From assembly GCF_000004075.3 (NCBI RefSeq), contig NC_026655.2:15795489-15859488 (forward strand): 64,000 bases of DNA, given 5' to 3'. Source of the DNA: Cucumis sativus (Eukaryota > Streptophyta > Magnoliopsida > Cucurbitales > Cucurbitaceae). The notes under the pieces are model-generated. The model was not told the DNA's origin, searched no databases, and worked only from the letters and a program-made list of their open reading frames with translations. How positions within the stretch are numbered: the first letter of the stretch is position 1; each line of letters starts with the position of its first letter. Positions 47,641 to 60,400 of this stretch are shown here, piece by piece. The position numbers and the translations under genes are program-made.

Positions 47641-48981
47641 ATGGGGATTCAGAAAGATAGGGTGAGATTCAATGTTGGGGGTAGATTGTTTGAAACAACC
47701 GCTACAACTCTTGCGAATGCTGGCCGGAATTCTTTATTTGGGGCACTTTTTGATGATAATTGGGATTTACAATCCCTTAATTCCGATGAATTCTTCATTG
47801 ATCGGAACCCTGATTGCTTCGCCGTGCTACTTGATCTCTTACGCACCGGAGAGCTCTATATCCCGGCTAACATGCCGGAGAAACTCCTCTATCGGGAGGC
47901 TCTTTTCTACGGCCTGCAGGACCATTTCCGCTCTGCCAAATGGGGCCAATTCGACGGCAATAGATTGAAGCTTTCCCATTCTGCAACTGGCCAAGCCCCA
48001 GGAGACGGAACTGCCATCCGAGCCGGTCCCGATGGTGGTTGCTGCATTGCTCATGGCTCTATGGTTCATGTCTATGATTGGATGCTCGACGAACACCCTC
48101 CAATCAATCTTGATTATCAGCGAGTCAACGACGTGGGGTGGATCGATGCTGAGAATATCGTGATCAGCGTTTGTGAGCGATTAGGCCGCGGCGACGGCGG
48201 AATGGGGATGTTCTGCAAGTCAACTGGCGAGCTTCGGCATAAGTTTCAAGTCAGTCATGACAATCAGGTAAAGAGTTGTACAGCCGGAGCTTTGAGTTTC
48301 AGTTCTGATTATAAAATCTTCTCTAGTTGTAAAGGTAGAAGCAATGAGTATGGGATTGGTGTTTGGGATCAAATCACAGGAAAACAAACAGATTTTTTCT
48401 ATGAACCTGCAGGTTGGTCACTTGGGGATGCTGATAAACTCCAATGGTTGAATGGAACGAATTGCTTATTGGTTGCAACCCTATTTCCTAGAAAGGACAA
48501 TTGCTACATTAGCCTATTGGATTTTAGAGAGAAGAAAATGGTATGGTCTTGGTCTGATATTGGAGCTCCATTGACAGTAGATGAAAGGAGAGTAAGAGAT
48601 GCCATAGCCATGGAGGAAAACAATGCAATATGTGTAGTGAATGAGTATGAAGATTTGGGATTTTTGGATTTGAGAAGCAGCAGTGGAGGAAGCATACGAT
48701 GGAGCTCAAGAAGTAGGCTAATGAAGGGAAAAATGCCAGAAGAGCCATGCTACCCCAAGTTAGCATTACATGAAGGGCAGCTTTTTTCATCCATGAATGA
48801 TTCTATATCAGTGTTGTGTGGACCTGACTGGGTTTTGACATCTAGGCTTCGACGAAGCGTTGGTGGTTCGATCTGCGACTTTTCCATTGGTGGGGATCGC
48901 CTTTTTGCACTTCATAGCGAGGAAAATGTTTTCGATATATGGGAGACACCACCTGCTCCTATAATTTCATCATTCAGTTAA
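47641..48981 (+). CDS. BTB/POZ (T1-type) protein, At2g24240/At4g30940 type
   Basis: Single coding exon of 446 residues, similar in length to the Arabidopsis proteins. Residues 6-100 form a KCTD/T1-type BTB domain (DRVRFNVGGRLFETT, then FFIDRNPDCFAVLLDLLRTG), expected to oligomerise and possibly to link to CUL3. Residues about 125-446 form a WD40/YVTN-like propeller region with repeated strand patterns such as YGIGVWDQITGK and FDIWETPPAP. The ATG at 47641 is chosen because MGIQKDRVRFNVGG matches the family start; the frame is open upstream to 47584 but without an ATG there. Precise role unknown. It is a near neighbour of FAD6 and WRKY32, as in Arabidopsis chromosome 4. Confidence 0.95.
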   Translation: MGIQKDRVRFNVGGRLFETTATTLANAGRNSLFGALFDDNWDLQSLNSDEFFIDRNPDCFAVLLDLLRTGELYIPANMPEKLLYREALFYGLQDHFRSAKWGQFDGNRLKLSHSATGQAPGDGTAIRAGPDGGCCIAHGSMVHVYDWMLDEHPPINLDYQRVNDVGWIDAENIVISVCERLGRGDGGMGMFCKSTGELRHKFQVSHDNQVKSCTAGALSFSSDYKIFSSCKGRSNEYGIGVWDQITGKQTDFFYEPAGWSLGDADKLQWLNGTNCLLVATLFPRKDNCYISLLDFREKKMVWSWSDIGAPLTVDERRVRDAIAMEENNAICVVNEYEDLGFLDLRSSSGGSIRWSSRSRLMKGKMPEEPCYPKLALHEGQLFSSMNDSISVLCGPDWVLTSRLRRSVGGSICDFSIGGDRLFALHSEENVFDIWETPPAPIISSFS

Positions 48982-51900
48982 TGATTTGCTGATTTGCTGA
49001 TTTGCTTCTTTCTGATAGAAAAATGATCCGCCTTTTGTTGGCTGTTAGATTTGTGAGATAGATTAGTTGAAGAAAAATGAAGATGTATATAGCAGGACGT
49101 CTAAATCCCAGATCTTGGCTAGGAAAACAAAACAAAACAGAGCGAGAGATTTGAAATTTAGGTGCCATTGCCATCATTTGGAAGAAGATTTAGAGCAGAA
49201 AGTTTGTATGTGGTTTCCCACTACCACTACAGTATTAGATAGTCTCAATATTTCTTTTCATCTCTTTTCATCTCTTTCTGTAAATTACAATGCTATTTTC
49301 TTAGACTAGACTTCAAATCTTTAATGAAAATATCTCAGTAATGTCATTCGTTCAAATTAAAGAAATACTTTTTCTTTGAACGTACATAATAAGGTCAGAG
49401 AATATATGTAATGAGTTCATTTCCAAAAGTAAAAGCAAATGGTAGTTCTGATTTTCTTCTTTTTTTCTTTTTATAAGAAAAAGATAAATCTTATGCCACA
49501 CTTCCCTTGTCAAATTGTTAACTCTTTACGGTACATTTGCCCGCCTTGATGTGGATGAGATCAAATTTATGAAACAAAGAACACAAGCTTGCGAGAGCAA
49601 GACTAGACCTAGAAAAGCACAAGCAAGAGATAGCAAAGAAAAAAAGAAACAAGGTGGAAAGCAAGATCAGTGTGTATGTGTATTTGAGTAAGAAAAGTTC
49701 ATAAAAAGAAACCTATAAATTTTAACTTCTAACCTTTCGTTCACAAAATTTTAAAACAGTGGTGTTAGTTTCCCTTCTACCTAATTAGGTGCTGCCTATT
49801 TTCATCCTCAAACTTGAAAATCCTACTATTTATATTCACCTACCCATAAGAAAGAACACCACAATATTGGAAAAAAAGTGATTCAGTATATGAAAATTGA
49901 TTGTGCAAGCAAGTTTTACCAAGATAGCATCCTACCTGCTATGATAGCAGGTAGGTACTAAACATTGATGTACTTTAAAAGTGATTAAATTTGATAAGGG
50001 TCACAGTAATGACACAGTGTATGATTAATCAACATTAAGAACTTCCAAAGAGATAGGATGAAGTAAAAAGTAGAATGACAAATCATATTTATTTAGCCTG
50101 TCTATTAACTTCAGAACCAACAGCCAGAGTCAAGAAAATCAAAATACTGAAACTATAACTTTGGTGTCAGAAAACTTTGACAGGTGGAGTTTATAAATAT
50201 TGGCAACACAATTAAAACTCATATATCTGTTAGACATATCTTATTAATCATAATTTTATAAACTAATTCTATTAACTCGAATTTAGTTTTTAAATAATGG
50301 TAGAATAAATAAGAAAACAAAAAAAGAATTATATGTGAAAATGTTGTTTATGTATCTTAATTTTCAAAAACTAAAGACGTTTGCAAATCCATTTGTTTTT
50401 TCTTTTTTTTTGTTTTAAAAATAGAAATGTTTACTTTTTTGCTTTTTAAATAAGAAATTTGTTTCTAAAATTATGAAGGAAAATTGAAAAGAAAAAAAAA
50501 ACTTTCGAAAAATACATTTTGTTTTTTAAATATAGAAAACAAATCTGGAACCATACATTTATGGATTTTGTTTCTAATAAACAAAAATTAAAATAGAGTT
50601 ATAAAAAATTTAAAATTTAAATGGCTATAAATGAAGTTAAAATAATTACTAAAAAGTCTTAAGATTATATATATAGATAGATTTTAACCACTTCTAAAGT
50701 TTGATTAGTTCATGGTCTAAAACTCAACCATAACGTAATAATTCACCATGGGTGACATTAGTTATTTTTTCTTTCAATGCAAAATTAAGCCTAAACCCTA
50801 CATTAGCTACTTCATAATCATGAAACTAAAATGATCTATGCTTCCATTTCATACCATATCACACTAATTTTATAATTTTAGGTTAAAATATATGTATTTT
50901 TTGTTTGTTCAATTTTAGTTTCTATACTTTCAATAACTATTAAGTTTAATCGGTACTGGCTTATTGTATATATTTTATTACTTTTTATTTTTTATGACTT
51001 CAACATCGATACCTAAAATAATTTGTCATATATAATTATATATAACTACCATATTTATTTTCTCATTATCTAAACAATTTACCAAGTGAAAATTATATTT
51101 TTTTTCATAAATAATAATATAAAATATGTGTTTTTCCTAATTTACTTTTAATAAATTATTTTTTAGATTTTTCTTTTGCTTAACTTAGTTTTTGGGTATT
51201 AACCATGCCAAATAATGAGCTAAATCAACGATTTCAAACCTCTTTTTATTATTTTTAATATATTTTTAAATATACACTCAACTAATTTAAATTTGGATTG
51301 TAAAAAAAAATCATCTAATTTTAATTTTAAATTACAAATTAAATGGTAGGATAAACATCGTGTTACAAACTTACCAATTTTATATTTATTTTTATTTCAT
51401 TTCAAATCTATGAAGCCTAAACTTTTTTTTCATAATATATTTTTAAAAAAATCTAGCATTGTTTTAAGTCATCAAATCTCGAATTTCATTAAAAAATTTA
51501 TTATAGAGTTTCGGGTGTACTTTGAACTACTTATAAAAATTCAAAATTAAAACTCTAACTTTTATACGACTTTTAAAACAAATACAAATTTCTAACTTTT
51601 CTTTTTAACAATGGTTAAATGAGTACATATACTTTCTATTTTAAAAGTAATAATAACAACAATAAATATTGTGGAAGAAAGTTGTGTGCTCGATACACTA
51701 TAACTGGATTAATGAAAGTCATGTATCACAATACCTTCAACTTAGTCTCTTCTTTTATTTATTTTTTCAACGGTTATTCTATTTTTGTCCTATATATAAA
51801 TATATAAAATTATGAAGCACGTTAAAAATAGTAAAATATTAAAACTATTTCAAATGGGAAATAGTTTAATTATTGTTTTCATGGGCAAAATATTGAAGTA

Positions 51901-52560
51901 TTGAAATCTTATGTATTAATGTTCTTAGATTTTATTTTTGGGTGGGATAAGAATAAAAATAAAGAATTGCTTTTATAGTGAAAGTAAAATAGAATATTCT
52001 TTTGCCAAATGGGTGGACTATTTTTCAATGGCTTGGGATAATTTTGCAATAAAGAAACAAAAGAAAAATGTATGGATTCCTTTCATATTTTTTCTATGCT
52101 ATTTTGAAATGGTCAACAAAATTCTTATTCTCTATACCTTTTATACCCAAATATTGCTTGATATGATTTATGAACTGTTGATTTCAATATTCTATTCTTA
52201 TTATTACTATGGATTCACATGTATTTTTACAGAAAATTTGGAACATTTACAATTTTTATTACTTTGTTTTAGATTTTTTTTTGCATGGGTATTGATTTAT
52301 GTTACTAGAACAATCAAATCTTTGACTTCGAAGTTGATACTAGAAAGACTCTGTTCTCTTGCTTATTTTGTGATGTAAACAAATATTTTAGTGGTTGAAA
52401 GAGAAATGATATAAGATAAGGAAAGGGAGTTGAAGGATTAAAATGTTTGTTGGATTGATAAAGTAAAATCGAGTAATTGCCATTTTCATTCGTAAGGTTT
52501 AAATTGAATGGAAAAATATGCTTTTATTCTCTTTGAGGAAGAAAAGAAAAAGAGGATTTG
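48982..52560. other. Spacer between BTB gene and eIF5A
   Basis: BTB 3' UTR, then AT-rich sequence. A perfect short palindrome at 49931-49955 is noted separately. The 146-codon plus-strand frame at 51938-52378 is hydrophobic and AT-biased, has no recognisable family and is not called as a gene. Confidence 0.55.
49931..49955. repeat. Perfect 11-bp hairpin
   Basis: CCTACCTGCTA, three-base loop TGA, then TAGCAGGTAGG: an 11-bp stem without mismatch, about 950 bases beyond the BTB stop codon. Too short for a miRNA precursor. Function unknown. Confidence 0.85.
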
Positions 52561-52763
52561 AAAAAGCAGTTAGAAAACGGCGATGGGATTGCGGGAACGA
52601 CTAATCCAACGGTCACGATTTCATCTCTCTCAATTGGAGACTTGGGCCTCTGAAAAGCCTACAGGAATATTATAGCCGATCACTTCGTCGTCTACAACGT
52701 CTTCAGAGACGGAACATTCACAACTGTGTGTGAAACCAAAAATAGGGAAACGCCGGTGCAGCG

Positions 52764-55532
52764 ATGTCGGACGAGGAGCACCACTTCGACTCCAAGGCCG
52801 ACGCCGGAGCTTCCAAGACTTTTCCTCAGCAGGCTGGAGCCATTCGCAAAAATGGCTACATCGTAATCAAGAACAGACCCTGCAAGGTGTCCAACTTCTT
52901 TTTTCTTTTTTCTTTCTTTATTCTTTTGAATCATGAAAGTGGGTTGTTCTTTATATTTTCTCTGAAAGGGTATTCGTTCGGTTGTTTGCTAATTTTGTTG
53001 GTTCTATTTCTAAGTGAACATGGTCCTTAACTTTTAACTCTGTGACTACTGATTATGGTAATTGTTACTGTTATTCATGGTTTCTCTGATTCACTTAAGT
53101 TTCCCCCTTACTTTCTCTTTGGTTGGACCTTGTGCTTTCGGGGTATTTAAAGTTTGATGAATTGAGAGAAAGATTTGTCGTCGTACACAACTATAGTGGG
53201 TGAAACTCTTTTTCTTGAAACGAAGGGATTTTTGGTTATAAGAGGAAGACTGGGACCGTTTACTTATGTATTATGTGTTATCCGCTTCAAGGTTAGCGTA
53301 GTTCAACTTACATGACATTAGGTTTGAATCCTTCACCTATGTTGAACAATTTCAGTGGGTTGAAGAGGTTGTGCAAGATCTGATTTAACTGCAAGGCTAT
53401 GAAATTTCAGGGTTAATGGTTGATTATCTATAATGGCGTTGGCAAGTAATTATTTCACCCAATTTGGATTGGTTTGTCTCAAATGTAGCTTGAGCGTGCA
53501 TTTTATTTAGTAAATTTTTTGAGCTGGACTTGGCCTAAGAGGTGGATGCCAGGCTAAAATGCTAATAGTGGATATATTTCTCATGCTGCATTTGTCTTTT
53601 GTGAGAGTACTAACTAGTAGGGATATATATATTGGTAATATTAGTATGGTAGTAGTTGGGACATATGAGTATTAACTAGTGTTGTTTGGATATAAATGAC
53701 AGGAGTTGGGCATCTTAGAGGGGGATGGATCATTTTGTTGAGAGTTTCCATTGTAGGACTTTGATAGAGAGAGATAACCCTATTGAAAGGCTATTGGTAT
53801 ATTGCAACTTCTCTTGATATTGCAATATATTACTATCTTTGAATTTTATGTTGTAACGAAATGTCTTTGAAGCATTAGCAAAGCTTTTCTTTTCAAGAAA
53901 GAACTATGCTATTGCATGTCATCTTTTTTGTGTGATCACATGATACAATGTCCATGGTTATAGTTCCATTTGCCATGGGGGACTCGGCATTCCTTTTGTA
54001 GTCTTCTTTGGGCAGTGCTATAAGAACAGTTACATGCCCGAAGAAGATTAAATTTCTTCTTTGGGAACTTTTATACGAAGCTTTCGACACCAAGGATCTC
54101 CTTCAAAGACACACGCCATTCATGGAAATTTCACCCAGTTGGTGCACGTTGTGTAAACTGGATGATGAATTTCAAAACTTCATTTTCATTCACGTTTGTT
54201 TTCTTGTTATTTTTGGAGCAGAGTGCATAAAGCTTTTGGGTGGTCTCCTGTTCTTCCTACGGATGTTAAGGGTTTCCTGATCATTATCCTAGTGAGCCAC
54301 CCCTTTTGGAGAGCCAAAGCATTGCTGTGGATGCATGTATCTGTGGCCTTCTTTTGGGTTCCATGGAAGGATAGAAATCAAAGAGTCTTTTTGGATAAAG
54401 AGCACCCGTTTGAAGTGTTTTTTGACCTCGTTATTTATTATGCTATTTCTTGATGTAAATTGTCTAATCTATTTGCTTTGTATGGCTACGCTTCCCTTTT
54501 AATCTACCGAGAAAGCCTTTTATAATCCTCATGAAGCCTTTTATAATCCTCATGGATTTCTAATCATTTTTTTGTAAATTTCTCAGAATTTCATACATCA
54601 ACCAAATCGTTTCTTGTGTTAAAAAAATAGTTCTATTTCCCATTGAGGGTTTTCTGAAATGTGCCATGCATACACAAAATAGTATGTTTTCAAGCCACTT
54701 GCCAAGCATATTATGCTGCCATATAATACCTTTTTCCCCCCAACTCTTTTCCTTTCAGGTAGTTGAAGTTTCTACTTCAAAAACTGGCAAACATGGGCAT
54801 GCAAAGTGCCACTTTGTGGCAATTGACATATTCAATGGGAAGAAACTTGAAGATATTGTTCCTTCTTCTCACAACTGTGATGTAATTTCTTTGTCACTTA
54901 CTTATTATGCTCTACTTATCTAAGTACTGAATTTTTTTTGTCTAAAAATCTTTGCATGTATTCTCTTTTGTTATTTTAATATACATGTTTCTTATCCAAA
55001 AAAACTATACCTTTGCAGGTTCCCCATGTTAATCGCACCGATTATCAGCTGATCGACATATCTGAGGATGGTTTTGTAAGTTTTAATTATATTTTTACAT
55101 GATTTTGCTTTGTATACGAAAGTTTAGATCAATTTCTCTGTCTATCGCTTCAATAAATATTCAAGAAATGTAACCAAAGAGTACATGAAGAAAGGAGGGA
55201 GCCTTGCAGTCTTAACCTATATATTGATTTCATTAGTTTATTTTTGCAGGTCAGTCTCCTTACTGAAAATGGAAACACCAAGGATGACCTGAGGCTTCCC
55301 ACCGATGATAACCTGCTTACGCAGGTACATAAATGATAATATACCGTTACATTTACAAATCTTCAAGTCATTGCCATATAGCTCTCTGCAACGCCATAAA
55401 TTTTTTCATTCAATTTCATGTTGATAGCTTAAAGATGGGTTCGCTGAAGGCAAAGATCTCGTACTAACTGTCATGTCTGCAATGGGAGAAGAGCAGATCT
55501 GTGCTCTCAAGGACATTGGTCCTAAAAATTAA
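52764..55532 (+). CDS. Translation elongation factor eIF5A
   Basis: Binds the ribosome and relieves stalling during elongation and termination. Five exons: 52764-52886, 54759-54881, 55019-55075, 55250-55324 and 55428-55532, with every junction in phase 0, giving 160 residues plus stop, the usual plant length. The hypusine site is intact: [11 protein letters not shown], with the modified lysine at residue 52, straight after the exon 1/2 junction region. The N-terminal SH3-like part ([17 protein letters not shown]) and the C-terminal OB-fold ([19 protein letters not shown], then [16 protein letters not shown]) are complete. Intron 1 is large (1872 bases) and holds several retroelement relics. 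A leader of about 150-200 bases precedes the ATG. Confidence 0.98.
53290..53355 (+). mobile_element. tRNA-related SINE-like fragment in eIF5A intron 1
   Basis: GGTTAGCGTAGTTCAAC, then about 20 bases later TTAGGTTTGAATCC, resembles A-box and B-box spacing of a tRNA-derived element. No cloverleaf can be completed, so it is not a tRNA gene. Confidence 0.4.
53590..53870 (+). mobile_element. Possible LTR relic in eIF5A intron 1
   Basis: Contains TATTAGTATGGTAGTAG, a TATA-like GGATATAAATGACAGG near 53688, a GA-rich stretch and a T-rich polyadenylation-like tail (GATATTGCAATATATTAC). The layout matches the relic in FAD6 intron 5. Ends not defined. Confidence 0.35.
53985..54470 (+). mobile_element. 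LINE reverse-transcriptase zinc-binding fragment in eIF5A intron 1
   Basis: One frame reads [20 protein letters not shown], then [19 protein letters not shown]. After a frame change it continues [14 protein letters not shown], then [19 protein letters not shown] and a stop near 54451. This is the zf-RVT domain at the end of plant L1-like polyproteins, here split over two frames. A 21-bp direct repeat follows at 54513-54554. Confidence 0.88.
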
Positions 55533-55602
55533 ATACAGGGCTACGGCTACACCTGACGATGGCTCAGTGTCATCAGGAGTCCTATCAAGTATGCTTATAT
55601 GT

Positions 55603-55608
55603 AATAAA
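55603..55608 (+). terminator. Probable polyadenylation signal of eIF5A
   Basis: AATAAA lies 71 bases after the eIF5A stop codon, a plausible near-upstream element. Motif only. Confidence 0.5.
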
Positions 55609-57150
55609 AACATATTATCAGCTGTGAAATTAAAAGCTTAAACATCCATGAAGCTTCTTTCAATGGGAAAATATTATAGGAAATGTTGAACCTGCTGATA
55701 TCCTTGCAACTCTGATGAAAGGATTACATACATTTCACTCTTCTTTTATATAGTACAATACTTATAAAATCTGTTATCCTCTCGTTTTCTGTCATTTGAA
55801 TACCCTTGTGAATTGCCTTAGATGTTGGATTCTGCTCATTCAAAACAGTTGTGCTGTTCATTGGGCCACTCTCTCCTTTTTCTTTTGTACAAAGGCTTGT
55901 TATTCCGAAAATCTTTCAACAGAGAAGGTTGAACCAACTCTAATTTCCTACATACTATATGTATCTTTGAAAGTTGTCCACCCGAATTTGCCGCCTTGGT
56001 TAGAAAGGAATGAATCTCAACCAATGCAAAGAGAAGGGAGGGCTTGAAGGCCATTTAAGCTGATCTTGATTGAGTGGCTGTTGTTTCCTAGAACCAAAAG
56101 TGCAAAGGCTTGGCCCAACTGATATGATGGCTTTATAATTATTGTCTTAAAGGCCAGATAACATGTCATAGTTGGATGTGTGTCGCAAACAAACTGCTGA
56201 ACCACACAAATCTTCATAGTCCAACGAGCTACTCTTAATCCCAAACATCAAATAGTTATATCTTATCATCTTAAGAAATGTTGTTATATGATCTGATGCA
56301 ATAAATGTTTTATTTAAGAATAACTTCTAAAATATTGTGGAGGAAATAAAATTAATTATCCATATATAAGAGTTTAAAAATGGTTCATACATTATCAAAT
56401 TATTCATAAAATATTATTATGCATACATAAGAATTTAAAGGTATTTTAACTTATACATTATTTTGTATATATCCATATGTATCCTAATATATTTTCTTCC
56501 TGTCACTTTTTTTTATTTATTTTAAAACCGATTTCATATTTTTACATGAAATCCTGATTTCTATTTTTTTCTAATCAATTCAACATTTCCCTTAGACTGC
56601 CCCTACTGTATTGTATTGTTTTACTAGGAAAAGGCTAATTGTCCCTTCAAATTTAAACAAGATGAACTTATTATTATTTTTTTATACGTGAGTATCTAGG
56701 CTACTATTGACTTATTATTCACTAATCAAATAAAAATATAAATTAATTTAGAAGACTTTTCAAATATAACATAATAACTAAAACATTTACAAAATATAAC
56801 AAAATTTAAATTGTGAATTAAATTATAGGAGAGAGAAGAAAGGTTTGGTGTTTGTTTTAAAAATAATAAAAAGTGATTAATAATTGATGAAACACATAGT
56901 TGCAAAATATCCTTTGATGATATTAATGCACAAAATCTTTGTCTACATAAATTAAAAACTAAGTTAAACAGAAGTAAACAATACTCTTTCCTTTGAATTT
57001 TAAAATAAAAGAAAGAGAAAGAATCTTGGGGAAAACAAAATTCCAAATAAAAAAAGAATTGAATAATTAAATATTAAGAGAATGGAATTAGTCACTGTAT
57101 TGGAGTCAAAAGAGAAGCCTCCATGTGGCCATAAACGCCGTGAAAGCACA
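55609..57150. other. Spacer between eIF5A and WRKY gene
   Basis: AT-rich. Small frames on both strands near 55800-56250 show no recognisable protein. No gene supported. Confidence 0.5.
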
Positions 57151-57153
57151 ACC

Positions 57154-57269
57154 GTCAATGAAAAAAATCCAACGATCATGAAACCACTCAAGAAAATCTA
57201 ACGGCCGTAAAGTAGCGGAGTATTTGACGGTGTCCGTTAACTAAAATCACCTGAGTCAACTATAGTCAA
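57154..57269 (+). promoter_or_regulatory. Cluster of W-box-like TTGAC cores upstream of the WRKY gene
   Basis: Four TTGAC cores lie within 116 bases: reverse-strand cores at 57154-57158, 57255-57259 and 57265-57269, and a forward core at 57224-57228. The last two reverse-strand cores read TTGACT, a full W-box. All are 200-310 bases upstream of the WRKY start codon, which suggests self- or cross-regulation by WRKY proteins. A CT run at 57290-57306 follows and is probably near the start of transcription. Confidence 0.5.
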
Positions 57270-57466
57270 AGACACTTTAAAAGCGGCTTCCTCTCTCTCT
57301 CTCTCTAAAAAACCGTTCTTTCTCTCACCTAATCTATTCCTTTCTATGTCACTAAGACGCAGACTCCGATAACTCGATTTCGGAATCGCCTTTGATTCGG
57401 ACACTATAAAACAACTTTGCAACAGTTACTGGTGAGGTTACTTCTTTTCGGGGAGGAGAATCGGCT

Positions 57467-60400
57467 ATGGCGGAACCCGAAAGCTTTGGAACTCACCAAC
57501 TCGGAAGCTCCAACGCGGCTACTGAAGGCCAGGAAGATGATGAAGAAGAAATGGACGATTCGGATGATGAATCAGAGGTGGACTTGGGAGGAGAAGGAGG
57601 AGGAACAGGGAGTGAGTTCAAACCGACTGAGTTGACAACCGGTTCGTCGCTTAATGAAGCTTTGGTGACGGGTTCACTTTCTGAAACCCTAACGGTGGCT
57701 TCGTCCGCTGAAAACGGTCCGTCTGATGGTAGGTTCGTCGATTATTTTGTTTTTAAGTTATTGTTTTTGGTCGAATTTTTCTTTGCGTGATGTTTTGTTG
57801 TTGATCCTTTAGGTTTGCAGCCTGACGAAGGAGCTGAATTGAAGGTAAGGAGGTTGATCTTGTTTCTTTAGCGCTTTGGATATAGAGTTAATAGAGAGGA
57901 AGCTGTGTTTTATTTATGATTTTTTTGTTAAAAGAATGTATGATTTAATGAGGCTGGCGTTTTATGTTAAATTAATTATCATGTGAATATTTGTTGTTTG
58001 TGATTAAAATATGAAGCATACACAAATCTAATTTTGATGTCTTCCTCCATATTATTGAAGAATTTTCACCTTCTGGTTTTTAAGTTTACATTTTCCCATT
58101 ATTAATATAACCAATGTTCTTGTTGCAAAGCTTATTGCCGGTATATTCGTCTCCTTCCAAGATGCGTTTAAGATATTCGTTTGAGAGGAAAATTGATGAT
58201 TAATCATTGACGTTGTTTTCTCTATGAGCCAAGGAAGATTCATGGTAACTGGATTTGTGGAAATTTCAAATGAACAAACTGTTGTTAATTAATTCTTTTA
58301 AAGATATATTTCTGAAATAAATAATCAAGAATCTTTCCATCCACTCGGTGCAACCTCCCTAATGTCTTTTGTTTGTTTGTGTTGCCACCAATTGGGAATA
58401 TTTCTTGTAATCCATTGGTTCAGCGGGGATATCATTTCCCTCCTTTTATGTCTTTCTTCGCTAATATGTGTTTGTTTCCTGCCAAAGAATATGTAGTCAG
58501 GATGTGTGTAGTGAGAGAATTGTTGGGCAATAGAGTTTGTGATGCAACAACTTGGGAGTTAGATACTTGAGCCTAGTTTGATTCTTTGAGCCTTTGAACT
58601 TTTTTAGATACATGTTATAATCTTTGTGGTATGTTTTTATTATAATCTTGATGGCTTGTTTCTGATTATCATTAAAGTAACTGCATCCAGTGCATTGCAA
58701 TAATGTAAGCTAGGTGATTTAATGCCATAGTATATTACTATATTACAGTGTCTAATTCCTTTTCACCTCATTATCTCATAAGCAGCAAGCTCCGTCTTCC
58801 CACAGTGAGCCTTTGGCTGTTGAAGCAACCCAGACAGATAAGGTGCAAGAACAAAACCGTCTTCAGTTGACGATATTTAAAGGGCCTGATTCAGACCAAT
58901 CACCAACTTCAGTTACCCAGTCTATCTCATCCTATGCAAGTTCAAATTTATCTGAACATAAGCTGTCACCTAAGAGGGTCCAGAAAATATGTAAGCCAGA
59001 GCCAAGCCAGAAAAATTTCTTCAACCATAAAACTCCATCATCTGTTCCCAATGCAAGGACACCTGCTTCAGATGGTTACAATTGGAGAAAATACGGTCAG
59101 AAGCAAGTGAAGAGTCCTAAGGGTTCACGTAGCTATTACAAGTGTACATATTCTGAATGCTTTGCTAAGAAGATTGAATGTTGTGATGACTCAGGGCAAA
59201 CAACAGAGATTGTTTACAAGAGTCAACATAGCCACGATCCACCTAGGAAGATTAGTACACCAAAGGAAAGTAAGCTTGTGCCTTATGTTGAGCCTGTGGT
59301 TAAAAAAATCATTGCTGAGCATTCCAGAAGAGTAATTAATGATTCAGATTCTCCCACACCTTCAAAAGAACCGTTACGAGAAGCAGCTATAGTCGTCTTT
59401 GAAAGGAAACGACAGCACTCAAATGATTCTAATGGAAATGATGAATATAAAATCAAAGATGAGAATGACGATGAACCTGGGACAAAACAAATGTAAGTCT
59501 GCACACCTTGAATTGCTGCTGAGCTCTTTTTCTTGATGCTACTTTTGCATATAATGTTTAGCATGTATAAACCTAGTGCTAACCTTTTTTTTTCTTACTG
59601 GTAATTAGAGTTAAAAAAAGCAGTGCGGGAAACTCAGGCACTCCTTTAAAACCTGGAAAGAAACCCAAATTTGTGGTGCATGCTGCAGGTGACGTTGGAA
59701 TCTCGGGTGACGGATACAGATGGCGGAAGTATGGTCAGAAAATGGTGAAAGGAAATCCTCATCCTAGGTGCTTTGCCTCTTTATAATAAGATTTACAGCT
59801 ATCTATATAGTCTTATTAGTTATTATTGATTTGATGGAAGTTAAGACAGTTTTTTAATAAGACTGCAGAAACTTGGTTACTCCCAACTCTCCTTCCTTTT
59901 GGACCTCTCTGCTGATGCTTAAATACACCAATGATATTTTGTTATGCTTATTGTTATCAGATTTTACTTTGGTTAACTGGAATTTGCTTTAGTTATGTTA
60001 TATTATTTGTGTTTATCAATTGAGTCAGCTCTAGTGAAAAGAATCAATCAAATTTCATCGTATTGTTTATCATGTGACATGATCATAATTTGGAGAATTG
60101 TGCGTCTCTCTTTATATTTCCTCAGATGAAGTCACTTGCTCAAATTTAGACTTTTGTAATATCTTCAAGTGAAGAACAGAAAGGGAACAAACGTCTCCAA
60201 TTAATTTATATGTCACGCTAATGATTTTACTAAATCATACTTTGATGCCTTGCATTTTCTGATGTTGACGTTAGTATTTACATTTTCTCCTAAAAAAAAT
60301 TACAGGAACTACTACCGATGTACTTCTGCTGGGTGTCCAGTCCGAAAGCACATTGAATCAGCGGTAGAAAATCCAAATGCAGTAATAATAACATACAAGG

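Noticed and set aside
51938..52378. 146-codon hydrophobic plus-strand frame
   Set aside because: Considered as a plastid-derived fragment (ycf1, ycf2 or ndhF), but no match could be recalled. AT-biased composition explains the Phe, Ile, Leu and Tyr content.
54008..54453. Two overlapping frames as a host gene inside the eIF5A intron
   Set aside because: They are frameshifted parts of one LINE zinc-binding domain.
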